Source: Rhodospirillales bacterium (lineage in GTDB: Bacteria; Pseudomonadota; Alphaproteobacteria; Reyranellales; Reyranellaceae). From it: 58,660 bases of DNA. A model generated the notes under the pieces. The model worked only from the letters and a program-made list of their open reading frames with translations, ran no database searches and had not been told where the DNA came from. How positions within the stretch are numbered: position 1 is the first letter of the stretch; each line of letters begins with the position of its first letter. This document shows, piece after piece, positions 45,447 through 54,837 of this stretch. The DNA is taken from contig WHTW01000033.1 in assembly GCA_009377525.1 (NCBI GenBank), forward strand, positions 1-58,660. Reading direction: 5' to 3'. Made by a program: the position numbers and the translations under genes.

Positions 45447-46520
45447 CTAAGCCCTTTTCTCCACCATCGACCACGCCATGTCGACCAGTGCCTTGGCGCG
45501 GTTGCCGTACTTGGTGGCGGTCTCCGACGAGGCATTGCCGTCGAGGCCGCGCTTGTAGACGCCCTGCACGATGGCGGCGAGCCGGAACAGCGAGAAGGCA
45601 AGGTAGAAGTCGAAGGACGGCACTTCCTTGCGGCCGGTCCGTCGCGCATAGGCCGCGAGGTACTCCGGTTCGGTGGGGATGCCGAACGCCTTGAGGTCGA
45701 GGCCGGCATAGCCGCCCGAGGCGCCGAAACCTTCGCCGAAGTGGTACATCATGCAGTTGTAGCCGAGGTCGGCCAGCGGATGGCCGAGCGTCGAGAGTTC
45801 CCAATCGAGCACCGCCACGATGCGCGGCTCGGTCGGATGGACGATGGTGTTGCCCAGCCGATAGTCGCCGTGGTTGATGCGCGTCTCGTCGCCCGGCGGG
45901 ATGTTGGCCGGCAGCCACTGCTTCAGCTTCTCCATCGCCTCGATGTGCTCGGTGTGGGCGAGGTCGTACTGGCTCGACCAGCGCGAAATCTGGCGCTGGA
46001 TGTACTGGCCCTCGCGGCCGAAGTCGCCCAGGCCGACAGCCCGGTAGTCGACGTTGTGGATGCGGGCCAGCACGTCGTTCATGGAATCGAAGATCTTGCC
46101 GCGGTCGGCCGGCGAGATTCCCGGCATCCGGGGATCGGCCAGCACGCGGCCGGGCGTGAATTCCATGATGTAGAAGGCGGTGCCGATCACCCCGTCGTCC
46201 TGGCAGAGCGCGTAGGGCTTGGGCACCGGTACGTCGGTATGGTCGCTGAGCGCCTTGATCACGCGATACTCGCGATCGACCTGGTGCGCCGAGGGCAGGA
46301 GCTTGCCCGGCGGCTTCTTGCGCAGCACGTACATGCGTCCGCCGCCGTCCGTGATGTGGAATGTCGGATTGCTCTGGCCGCCCTCGAACTGGAGCACGCG
46401 CGCAGGCCCGCGGTAGCCGTCGACATGGGTCGTCATGTAGTCGGCGAGCCGCGCCTCATCGAAGACGTGGGCGGCACGGACGGGCGTCAGGTTATCTGGC
46501 AATTCGGACATCGGCTGCAC
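45447..46520 (-). CDS. Phosphotransferase family protein (APH / ACAD10-like)
   Basis: A 357 aa aminoglycoside-phosphotransferase-fold protein. Brenner motif HGDYRLGN and metal-binding DWELSTLG match the ACAD10/11 subgroup, which acts on 4-hydroxyacyl-CoAs in eukaryotes and is common next to acyl-CoA genes in bacteria. The N-terminal lobe has VLRKKPPGKLL. A nearby in-frame ATG at 46511 could be the start. Substrate not determined. Confidence 0.85.
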   Translation of the reverse strand: MQPMSELPDNLTPVRAAHVFDEARLADYMTTHVDGYRGPARVLQFEGGQSNPTFHITDGGGRMYVLRKKPPGKLLPSAHQVDREYRVIKALSDHTDVPVPKPYALCQDDGVIGTAFYIMEFTPGRVLADPRMPGISPADRGKIFDSMNDVLARIHNVDYRAVGLGDFGREGQYIQRQISRWSSQYDLAHTEHIEAMEKLKQWLPANIPPGDETRINHGDYRLGNTIVHPTEPRIVAVLDWELSTLGHPLADLGYNCMMYHFGEGFGASGGYAGLDLKAFGIPTEPEYLAAYARRTGRKEVPSFDFYLAFSLFRLAAIVQGVYKRGLDGNASSETATKYGNRAKALVDMAWSMVEKRA

Positions 46521-46653
46521 GCTGTTGATGACATTGCTGTGGTCGCGACGGTTCTACCGTTGAAACGGGCCGATGACGAGGGATGCCGCAAAACAGGCGG
46601 GCGTAGCGATTGAGGACGGTACATCCGCCGTTGCTTCACGTCCGAGGAAAACG

Positions 46654-47646
46654 ATGTCCAAATTCCGCACCATCCCCTATGCCGCTCTGGCGGGCAGCCT
46701 GCTCGTCGGCGGCAGCGCGTACGCGCAATCGATGTACAGCATCGATCAGCGCCAGGATTACCAGCAGAACCGCATCGAGCAGGGCATCCGCAGCGGCCAG
46801 ATCACCCGCGGCGAGGCGTATCGCCTCGAGCAGGGCGAGCGGGCGGTCGACCGCGCCCAGGCCCGCGCCCGTGCCGACGGCGTCGTGACCTACCAGGAGC
46901 GCAACCGCATCGACAACATGGTCGACCGCCAGGGCCGGCAGATCTATCGCCAGGGCCACGACAGGCAGCAGGCTTGGGATCGCAGCCAGAACTGGGGCCG
47001 CACCGACGGCCGCCGCGACGGTTGGAACGACAGGTATGCGTGGGGCGGCCACAACCGCGGCGGCTGGGACCGCGGCCACAACGACAATTACAATGGCGGC
47101 GATCGTGGCAAACATTACGGCTGGGATCGCGGCAACCACTACGGCTGGGACGGCAACCGCCCGCCGGGCGCCGAGCGCCGTGACGCGTGGAACGACCGTC
47201 GCCTCGATAACGGCAGGCGCGACGGTTCGCTGACGCGCGGCGAGGGCAACCGGTTGGATCGCGGCCAGAACCGCATCGATCGCTACCAGGCGGGCGCCCG
47301 TTCCGACGGCCGGGTGACGCCGTACGAGCGCGGCCGCATCGACCAGATGCAGAACAACCAGAGGCAGCGCATCTACAACGCCCGCCACAACGAGCGCACG
47401 CGGCCCACGACACCCGGCCAGCAGCCGTCCGCCAACTGGGGCCATGGCAGCTGGCGGATGCAGCAGGCCGGCATGACGCAGCAGGCACCCCGCCGGCAGC
47501 AGCCTCAGCAGAACTGGGGCGGCGGTGGTGGCAGGCGCATGCAGCAGGCGGGCGCGCCCGCGCCACGGCAGGTGAGCGCGCCCGCGGCGCCACGGCCGAC
47601 CTACACGCCTCGGCCGTCGGGCGGGCAGCGTACGCGTGGGCGATAG
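46654..47646 (+). CDS. Secreted protein with duplicated EF-hand-like repeat and Gly/Trp-rich linker
   Basis: A 330 aa exported protein: Sec signal peptide residues 1-24 (ending SAYAQ). Residues about 30-105 and 185-255 are two copies of one module (RSGQITRGEAYRLEQGERAV and RRDGSLTRGEGNRLDRGQNR), each followed by a D-x-D-G-x-V/I-T-type loop (ARADGVVTYQERNRID; ARSDGRVTPYERGRID). They are separated by a Trp/Gly/Asn/Asp-rich linker; the C-terminus is Gln/Pro/Arg-rich. Not recognised; calcium binding is a guess. ATG at 46654 has GAGGA upstream. Confidence 0.6.
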   Translation: MSKFRTIPYAALAGSLLVGGSAYAQSMYSIDQRQDYQQNRIEQGIRSGQITRGEAYRLEQGERAVDRAQARARADGVVTYQERNRIDNMVDRQGRQIYRQGHDRQQAWDRSQNWGRTDGRRDGWNDRYAWGGHNRGGWDRGHNDNYNGGDRGKHYGWDRGNHYGWDGNRPPGAERRDAWNDRRLDNGRRDGSLTRGEGNRLDRGQNRIDRYQAGARSDGRVTPYERGRIDQMQNNQRQRIYNARHNERTRPTTPGQQPSANWGHGSWRMQQAGMTQQAPRRQQPQQNWGGGGGRRMQQAGAPAPRQVSAPAAPRPTYTPRPSGGQRTRGR

Positions 47647-47702
47647 GTCAGGTCATGGGATGGGCGCGCTGTGTACGTGGCGCGCCCTCAATTCACGCGT
47701 CC

Positions 47703-49262
47703 TCAATTCACTTGGCGCTGCTTGTCGCCCCAGTAGGGCTTGCGCAGTTCGCGCTTGAGGATCTTGCCCGTCGGGTTGCGCGGCAGCGCCTCGACGAAAT
47801 CGACCGACTTCGGCAGCTTGTAGCCGGCGATGCGTTCGCGCGCCCAGCCGATCAGCTCGCCGGCGGTGACGTCGGCGCCGGGCTTCTTGACCACGACGGC
47901 CTTCACCGCCTCGCCCCAGCGCTCGTCGGGCACGCCGATGACGGCGACGTCGGCGACGGCGGGATGGCCGAACAATGCGCTCTCGACCTCGGCGGGATAG
48001 ATGTTCTCGCCGCCCGACACGATCATGTCCTTCACGCGGTCGTAGATGTAGAGGTACCCCTTGTCGTCGAGGTAGCCCGCGTCGCCGGTGAAGAACCAGT
48101 CGCCCTGGATGGCCCGCCTGGTGGCGTCGGGCAGGTTCCAGTAGCCGCCCATGATCTGCGGCGAGCGCACGGCGATCTCGCCGACCTGGCCGCTCGCCAT
48201 ATCCTTGCCGTCGTCGCCGACGATGCGCAGTTCCACGCCTTCCTGGGCATAGCCGCAGGACAGCAGCTTCTTGACGTCGGCCGGGTCGTGATCGTCAGGC
48301 GGCAGCAGCGTGATGGCCCCGGTCGTCTCGGTGAGGCCATAGACCTGCTGGAAGCCGCAGCGAAAGACGCCCATCGCCTGCCTGAGCAGGTCGGCCGGGA
48401 TCGGCGCCGCGCCGTAGACGATCAGGCGCAGGCTCGAAAGATCGGTCTCGCGAATCTGCGGCGCCTGCACCAGGAACAGGATCATCGCCGGCACCAGCAG
48501 CATGACCTGCAGCTTCTCGCGTTCGACGGTCTGCAGGATGTCGACCGGCACGAACTCGCGCATCACATGGTTGGTGGCCCCGCCGAACAGGCCGGCGACG
48601 CCCCAGCCGGCGCCGCCGATATGGAACATCGGCAGGCAGACGAGATTGGGCACGCCCGGCGCCAGCAGCCAAGTCCTGGTCCACAGCGGCAGCATCCAGG
48701 CGAAGTTGGCGTTGGTCAGCTCCGCGCCTTTGGGCAGCCCCGTCGTGCCGCTGGTGTAGAACTGCACCGCCGTATCGGTCGAGCGCGCGGGCAGTAGCGG
48801 GTCCACGTCCGGATGACGGTCGCGCCAGGCGTCAAAGGATTCCCAGGCCGGATGGCGGGCACCGAAGGCGACGATCTTGGTGACAGTCGTGAGCTGGTCG
48901 CGGATCTTCTCGACGACGGGAAAGAACTCCTCGCCGACGAACAGGATCTCGGCCTTGGCGTCATTGACGATGTGCAGCACTTCCGGCGCGGCCAGCCGCC
49001 AGTTGACCGAGACCATCACAGCATTGGCCTTGGCCCCGCCGAACAGCAGTTCGAAGAAGATGTCGCTGCTCTTGTCGAGATGGGCGACGCGCGCCCGCGG
49101 CTTGACGCCCTCGGCGATCAGGCCGCTGGCGACCCGGCTCGCTGCACGGTCGAGCTGGGCGTAGGTCGTCTTGTGGCCGGCATGGACCAGAGCCGTGGCG
49201 TCGGGACGGTCCGCCGCGTGCCGCCGCACGATGTCTGCCAGGCTCGTGATCTTGATGCTCAT
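47703..49262 (-). CDS. AMP-dependent acyl-CoA synthetase
   Basis: A 519 aa adenylate-forming ligase of the medium/long-chain or aryl-CoA type. A3 motif FYTSGTTGLPKG, A5 YGLTETTGA, A8 DRVKDMIVSGGENIYP, and the C-terminal PRNPTGKILKREL with the acyl-transfer Lys. Substrate unknown. Monocistronic; a D-family element lies upstream of its start. Confidence 0.88.
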   Translation of the reverse strand: MSIKITSLADIVRRHAADRPDATALVHAGHKTTYAQLDRAASRVASGLIAEGVKPRARVAHLDKSSDIFFELLFGGAKANAVMVSVNWRLAAPEVLHIVNDAKAEILFVGEEFFPVVEKIRDQLTTVTKIVAFGARHPAWESFDAWRDRHPDVDPLLPARSTDTAVQFYTSGTTGLPKGAELTNANFAWMLPLWTRTWLLAPGVPNLVCLPMFHIGGAGWGVAGLFGGATNHVMREFVPVDILQTVEREKLQVMLLVPAMILFLVQAPQIRETDLSSLRLIVYGAAPIPADLLRQAMGVFRCGFQQVYGLTETTGAITLLPPDDHDPADVKKLLSCGYAQEGVELRIVGDDGKDMASGQVGEIAVRSPQIMGGYWNLPDATRRAIQGDWFFTGDAGYLDDKGYLYIYDRVKDMIVSGGENIYPAEVESALFGHPAVADVAVIGVPDERWGEAVKAVVVKKPGADVTAGELIGWARERIAGYKLPKSVDFVEALPRNPTGKILKRELRKPYWGDKQRQVN

Positions 49263-49329
49263 CTGAACGCTTCCTCGATTGCGGCGGCATCTTCAGTGCT
49301 TTTGGAGTGATTTCAAGGGTTTGATCGCC

Positions 49330-49455
49330 TAGAGCACATTCCGTTCGGCTGGAAGCAGCCGAACGGAATGTGCCCGTTGCAACAACTATCCCCAGCGCGC
49401 GCATTCCCGATTTGATCGAACCGCGAGCGGTTCCATCAAATCGGGAATCGCTCTA
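49330..49455. repeat. Family D MITE-like element, full copy 3 (inverted)
   Basis: About 126 bp in the opposite orientation to copies 1 and 2: TAGAGCACATTCCGTTCGGC left end, then GTTGCAACAACTATCCCC, then the hairpin ATTCCCGATTTGATCGAACC pairing with GGTTCCATCAAATCGGGAAT, ending GCTCTAC. It ends 38 nt before the UDP-xylose synthase ATG and lies upstream of the divergent acyl-CoA synthetase. Confidence 0.82.
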
Positions 49456-49493
49456 CTGTCGGCCGTGGAGTTGAGCGGGCTTTCAGAGGAAAC

Positions 49494-50468
<975 letters not shown>

Positions 50469-50470
50469 AT

Positions 50471-50530
50471 GGAAGCGCAGGCCTCCGGCCCGCTCATGAT
50501 CATGATGCGGGCCGGAGGCCCGCGCTCCGG
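50471..50530. repeat. Family C palindromic repeat, copy
   Basis: GGAAGCGCAGGCCTCCGGCC and its complement GGCCGGAGGCCCGCGCTCC, loop CTCATGATCATGATG. It sits just after the UDP-xylose synthase stop, between it and the convergent epimerase gene. Confidence 0.8.
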
Positions 50531-50553
50531 AAGACGAAGACGTGGCTCGGCGC

Positions 50554-51576
50554 TTACTGCGCCGCCACCGCGCGCGGCAGGGCGTTGACGACGGAGGCCT
50601 TGCCGGAGCTCATCTCGTCGTGGATCCACTTGTAGGTCTTCTCCATGCCGTCCTCGAGACGGATGGAGGGCGCCCAGTTCATCAGCTTCTTGATCAGCGT
50701 GTTGTCGCTGTTGCGGCCGCGCACGCCCTTGGGCGCGTCGAGCTTGTAGTGCCGCTTCAGCTTCACGCCGGCGATCTTCTCGACGATGTCGACCAGGCGG
50801 TTGATGCTGACCAGCTCGTCGCTGCCGATGTTCAGCGGCTCGATGATGTCGCTCTGCGCCAGACGGATCGTCCCGTCGGTGCAGTCGTCGATGTACATGA
50901 ACGAGCGGGTCTGCTCGCCGTCGCCCCAGATCTCGATCTCGTGCCTGCCCGAGAGCTTGGCGGCGATGACCTTGCGGCAGATCGCGGCCGGCGCCTTCTC
51001 GCGCCCGCCGTCGTAGGTGCCCTCGGGGCCGTAGACGTTGTGGTAGCGCGCCACGCGGGTGGCGATGCCGTAGTCCTCGCGGTAGTGGCGGGCCATGCGC
51101 TCGCTAAAAAGCTTCTCCCAGCCGTAGCCGTCCTCCGGCATGGCGGGATAGGCGTCCTCTTCCTTGAGGGCGGTCACGTCGGCGCGGGTCTGCTTGTCGC
51201 CGTTGTAGACGCAGGCCGACGACGAATAGAAGAAGCGCTCGGTGCCGGCTTCCTTGGCGGCGACCAGCATGTGGGTGCTGACCAGCACCGACAGCATGCA
51301 CTCGGCCTTGTGGGTCTCGATGAAACCCATGCCGCCCATGTCGGCGGCGAGGTTGTAGATCATGCGCGCGCCCTTGGCGGCGGCGCGGCAGGGTTCCAGC
51401 AGGGCGAGATCGCCGACCTGGTTCTCGACGCCCGGGGTCTTCTGGTACCACTCGTTGAGCGGCTTGACGTCGACCGCGCGGACCTTGGTGTGCCCGCGCT
51501 GCTGCAGGACGCGGACCAGATGGCCGCCGATGAAGCCACCGGCACCGGTGACGACCACGAGATCATTCTTGGACAT
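50554..51576 (-). CDS. NAD-dependent epimerase, GDP-mannose 3,5-epimerase-like
   Basis: A 340 aa extended SDR. TGAGGFIGGH loop, AADMGGMGFI and YGWEKLFSERM (YxxxK) with SSSACVYN and NVYGPEGTYDGGREKAP closely match GDP-mannose 3,5-epimerase. In bacteria such enzymes make GDP-galactose or GDP-gulose. Convergent with the UDP-xylose synthase gene and divergent from the glycosyltransferase operon. A different sugar nucleotide is possible. Confidence 0.82.
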   Translation of the reverse strand: MSKNDLVVVTGAGGFIGGHLVRVLQQRGHTKVRAVDVKPLNEWYQKTPGVENQVGDLALLEPCRAAAKGARMIYNLAADMGGMGFIETHKAECMLSVLVSTHMLVAAKEAGTERFFYSSSACVYNGDKQTRADVTALKEEDAYPAMPEDGYGWEKLFSERMARHYREDYGIATRVARYHNVYGPEGTYDGGREKAPAAICRKVIAAKLSGRHEIEIWGDGEQTRSFMYIDDCTDGTIRLAQSDIIEPLNIGSDELVSINRLVDIVEKIAGVKLKRHYKLDAPKGVRGRNSDNTLIKKLMNWAPSIRLEDGMEKTYKWIHDEMSSGKASVVNALPRAVAAQ

Positions 51577-51797
51577 TCACGAGCCTTTCACCCGAAGAGA
51601 GGGCTTTTATCCGATTTTTCAAAGACTTGCGAGGCAGGGCCTGACCCGGCCTGTGGACTCGCCAAGCGCGCTGGGGTGCTCGTTTGCGCGCCTCGCGCTT
51701 TTTCGTCAAGTCGCCCGATGACGCGGCGAGTGACGCGGCGACAATACGGCGACTTTGGCAGCCGGCTGCGGACAGTTTTGGGGGAAATCGGTGGTCG

Positions 51798-52628
51798 ATG
51801 CCAAAAAACTCTCTTATATACCAGCCACGTAGGCCCTCATTGGCCCTTCCAGGCATCGTGCTGGCCGACATCACCCCCGTCATCCTGACCTACAACGAAG
51901 CCGCCAACATCGGCCGCACGCTCGAGCGCCTCGCGTGGGCGAAAGAGGTCGTGGTCGTCGACAGCAACTCGGCCGACGACACGCTGGCGATCGCCGGCCG
52001 CTTCGCCAACGTCCGCGCGCTCCAGCGGCCGTTCGACACCCACGCCCGGCAATGGCACTTCGCCGTCGAGGAGACCGGCATCATCAGCGACTGGGTGCTG
52101 CGGCTCGATGCCGACTACATGGTCGAGCCCGCCCTGCGTGACGAGATCGCAGCCCTGGCGCCGGCCGCCGACACCGCGGCCTACGAGATCGCCTTCACTT
52201 ATTGCATCGATGGCCGGCCGCTGCGGGCATCGCTCTACCCCGCGCTGCCCGTCCTGTTCCGCCGCGGCCGCGGCCGGTTTGTCCAAGACGGCCATACGGA
52301 GAAGCTGCGCATCGACGGACCGATCGTGAAGCTCAACAACCGCCTGCTGCACGACGATCGCAAGAGTCTGGAGCGCTGGCTGCAGTCGCAGTCGCGTTAC
52401 CAGGCGCAAGAGGCCGAGAAGCTCACGAGCCGGCCGTGGTCCGAGCTGAGCTGGCCCGACCGGCTGCGCCGCACGCGGTTCCTGGGGCCGATCGCCGTCG
52501 CCGTGCACTGCCTGTTCGTGAAGGGCCTGATATTCGACGGGGCGGCGGGCCTTCTCTATACAGCCCAGCGCGTGACCGCCGACCTCATCCTGTCCATGCA
52601 CCTGCTGCGCCGCGATCTCGACCGATGA
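51798..52628 (+). CDS. Glycosyltransferase family 2
   Basis: A 276 aa inverting glycosyltransferase. VILTYNEAANIGRTLERL is the family start, VVVDSNSADDT the nucleotide site and LRLDADY the DxD-like metal motif, with HTEKLRIDGPI in the acceptor half and two hydrophobic C-terminal helices (RFLGPIAVAVHCLFVKGL, LLYTAQRVTADLILSMHLL). ATG at 51798 is preferred but a GTG at 51858 is nearer the conserved region. First gene of an operon; its stop overlaps the carbamoyltransferase start (ATGA). Confidence 0.85.
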   Translation: MPKNSLIYQPRRPSLALPGIVLADITPVILTYNEAANIGRTLERLAWAKEVVVVDSNSADDTLAIAGRFANVRALQRPFDTHARQWHFAVEETGIISDWVLRLDADYMVEPALRDEIAALAPAADTAAYEIAFTYCIDGRPLRASLYPALPVLFRRGRGRFVQDGHTEKLRIDGPIVKLNNRLLHDDRKSLERWLQSQSRYQAQEAEKLTSRPWSELSWPDRLRRTRFLGPIAVAVHCLFVKGLIFDGAAGLLYTAQRVTADLILSMHLLRRDLDR

Positions 52629-54379
52629 CCTACATCCTCGGCTTGAACGCCTATCACGCCGATGCCGCGGCCTGTCTGGTGAAGGACGGCACACTGGTTG
52701 CCGCCGTCGAGGAGGAGCGCTTCCGCCGCGCCAAGCACTGGGGCGGCTTTCCCGGCGAATCGATCCGCTACTGCCTGGCCGAGGCCGGCATCACGCTCGG
52801 TGACGTCGAGCACGTCGCCATCAACAGCGACAACCGCGCCAATCGCTGGCGCAAGCTCGGCTACGTCCTGACGTCGGGCGTCAGCCCGTCCTACGTTCTG
52901 AGCCGACTGCGCCAGCGCGGCGAACGCGCCGACATCGCCGGCAATCTCAAGCAAACGCTGCCGGACCAGAGGTTTCGCGGCGCCGTTCATGCCGTCGAGC
53001 ACCATCTCTGCCATCTCGCCTCGGCCTTCCTGGTGTCGCCCTACGACAAGGCCGTCGCGGTCTCGGTCGACGGCTTCGGCGACTTCTCGTCAGCCGCCTG
53101 GGGCCTGGGCGAGGGCGGCCGCCTGTCGGTCGACGGCCGCGTCTACTTCCCCCATTCGCTCGGTGTGTTCTACGAGGCGATGACGCAGTTCATCGGCTTC
53201 CCGCACTACGGCGACGAATACAAGGTGATGGGACTCGCCCCCTATGGCGAGCCGCGCTTCGTCGGCCTGATGAAGCAGATCGTGCGGACCCGTGACGACG
53301 GCACGTTCGAACTCGACCTGCGTTTCTTCCGCCACGCCTCGGGCGAGGGCGCCAACTATCAGGTGAAGGACGGCATCCCCTCGGGCGGTCGATTGTGGAG
53401 CGACGCGCTTGCCGAACTGCTCGGCCCGGCGCGCGATCCGGCGGCGCCGCTGGAGGATCGCCATCGCGACATCGCGCGCTCGGCGCAGGTCACCTACGAG
53501 AACGCCTTCTTCAATCTGCTGGGCGCCATGCACCGCCGCTACGGCACCGATGCCGTCGTGCTGGCGGGCGGCTGCGCCTACAACTCGGTGGCCAACGGCA
53601 AGGTGCTGGAGCGTTCGCCCTTCAAGAAGCTCTATGTCCAGTCGGCCGGCGGCGATGCCGGCGGCGCTATCGGCGCCGCCTTCGCGACCTGGCACAAGCT
53701 CGGCGGCGGCGCCGCGCGGCGCCACTTCGTCATGGACCACGCCTATTGGGGTCCGTCGGCCACGCCCGACCAGATCGCCAATGCGATTGCCGAGCGCCGC
53801 GTCGACTTCGACGCGGCGGGCTGCACCATCGAGCGCATCGCCGACGAAGCGACGCTGTGCAAACGCACCGCCGAGGCGATCTCGCTCGGCAAGGTGATCG
53901 GCTGGTTCCAGGGCCGCCTCGAATGGGGCCCGCGGGCGCTCGGCAACCGCTCGATCCTGGGCGATCCGCGGCGCGCCGACATGAAGGACATCCTCAACCT
54001 CAAGATCAAGCGCCGGGAATCCTTCCGGCCCTTCGCGCCGTCGGTCCTGCGCGAGGCGGTGCCCGAGTGGTTCGAGACCGACGACGACGTGCCCTTCATG
54101 ATGCAGGTCTTCAGGATCCGCGAAGCCAAGCGGAAGGAGATTCCGGCGGTCACCCATGTCGACGGCACCGGCCGGTTGCAGACCGTCACCTGGGCGGGCA
54201 ATCCGCGCTACGCCCGGCTGATCCAGTCGTTCCGCGACATCACCGGCGTGCCGATGGTGCTGAACACCAGCTTCAACGAGAACGAGCCGGTTGTTTGCAG
54301 GCCCGAGGAAGCCATCGACTGCTTCCTGCGGACCAAGATGGACGTGCTCGTCCTGGGTGATACCCTGATCCGGCGATGA
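52625..54379 (+). CDS. Carbamoyltransferase (NodU/CmcH family)
   Basis: A 584 aa TobZ/CmcH-type O-carbamoyltransferase that uses carbamoyl phosphate and ATP to carbamoylate a hydroxyl on a sugar or antibiotic. N-terminal ASKHA/TsaD-like domain with metal-binding [10 protein letters not shown] and [14 protein letters not shown]-terminal YrdC-like domain with [12 protein letters not shown] and [20 protein letters not shown] near the end. Overlaps both neighbours by 4 bp, so it is co-translated with the glycosyltransferase and with the [2Fe-2S] subunit. Confidence 0.92.
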   Translation: MTYILGLNAYHADAAACLVKDGTLVAAVEEERFRRAKHWGGFPGESIRYCLAEAGITLGDVEHVAINSDNRANRWRKLGYVLTSGVSPSYVLSRLRQRGERADIAGNLKQTLPDQRFRGAVHAVEHHLCHLASAFLVSPYDKAVAVSVDGFGDFSSAAWGLGEGGRLSVDGRVYFPHSLGVFYEAMTQFIGFPHYGDEYKVMGLAPYGEPRFVGLMKQIVRTRDDGTFELDLRFFRHASGEGANYQVKDGIPSGGRLWSDALAELLGPARDPAAPLEDRHRDIARSAQVTYENAFFNLLGAMHRRYGTDAVVLAGGCAYNSVANGKVLERSPFKKLYVQSAGGDAGGAIGAAFATWHKLGGGAARRHFVMDHAYWGPSATPDQIANAIAERRVDFDAAGCTIERIADEATLCKRTAEAISLGKVIGWFQGRLEWGPRALGNRSILGDPRRADMKDILNLKIKRRESFRPFAPSVLREAVPEWFETDDDVPFMMQVFRIREAKRKEIPAVTHVDGTGRLQTVTWAGNPRYARLIQSFRDITGVPMVLNTSFNENEPVVCRPEEAIDCFLRTKMDVLVLGDTLIRR

Positions 54380-54837
54380 TCTCGTTCACCGTCAACGGCC
54401 AGCCGGCCCGTGTGGACGTCGAGGCCGAGAAGCCGCTGCTGTGGGTCCTGCGCGAGGACCTCAACATCGTCGGACCTAAGTACGGGTGCGGCGTGGCGTC
54501 GTGCGGCGCCTGCACCGTCCACGTCGATGGCGTGCCGGTGCGCTCCTGCTCGATGGCCGCGTCCGACGTCGCGGGCAAGATGGTGGTCACCATCGAAGGG
54601 TTGGGGCAGGGCACGCTGCACGCCGTGCAGAAGGCCTGGATCGAGGAGCAGGTGCCCCAGTGCGGCTACTGCCAGCCCGGCTTCATCATGTCTACGGCGG
54701 CGCTGCTCAAGGCCAACCCCAAGCCCAGCGACAAGGACATCGACGAGGTCCTGTCCAACATTTGCCGCTGCGGCACCTACAGCGCCATCCGCCGCGCCGT
54801 GCATCGCGCCGCAGCGTTGCTGGCGGGCGCGCCGTGA
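54376..54837 (+). CDS. (2Fe-2S) subunit of molybdenum hydroxylase (isoquinoline 1-oxidoreductase alpha-like)
   Basis: A 153 aa xanthine-oxidase-family iron-sulfur subunit. The plant-type cluster is C38, C43, C46, C58 ([13 protein letters not shown]) and the second cluster is C96, C99, C130, C132 (QCGYCQPG and CRCGTY). Length and composition match IorA/CoxS-type subunits. No export signal. Its stop overlaps the start of the large subunit (GTGA). Confidence 0.9.
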   Translation: MISFTVNGQPARVDVEAEKPLLWVLREDLNIVGPKYGCGVASCGACTVHVDGVPVRSCSMAASDVAGKMVVTIEGLGQGTLHAVQKAWIEEQVPQCGYCQPGFIMSTAALLKANPKPSDKDIDEVLSNICRCGTYSAIRRAVHRAAALLAGAP

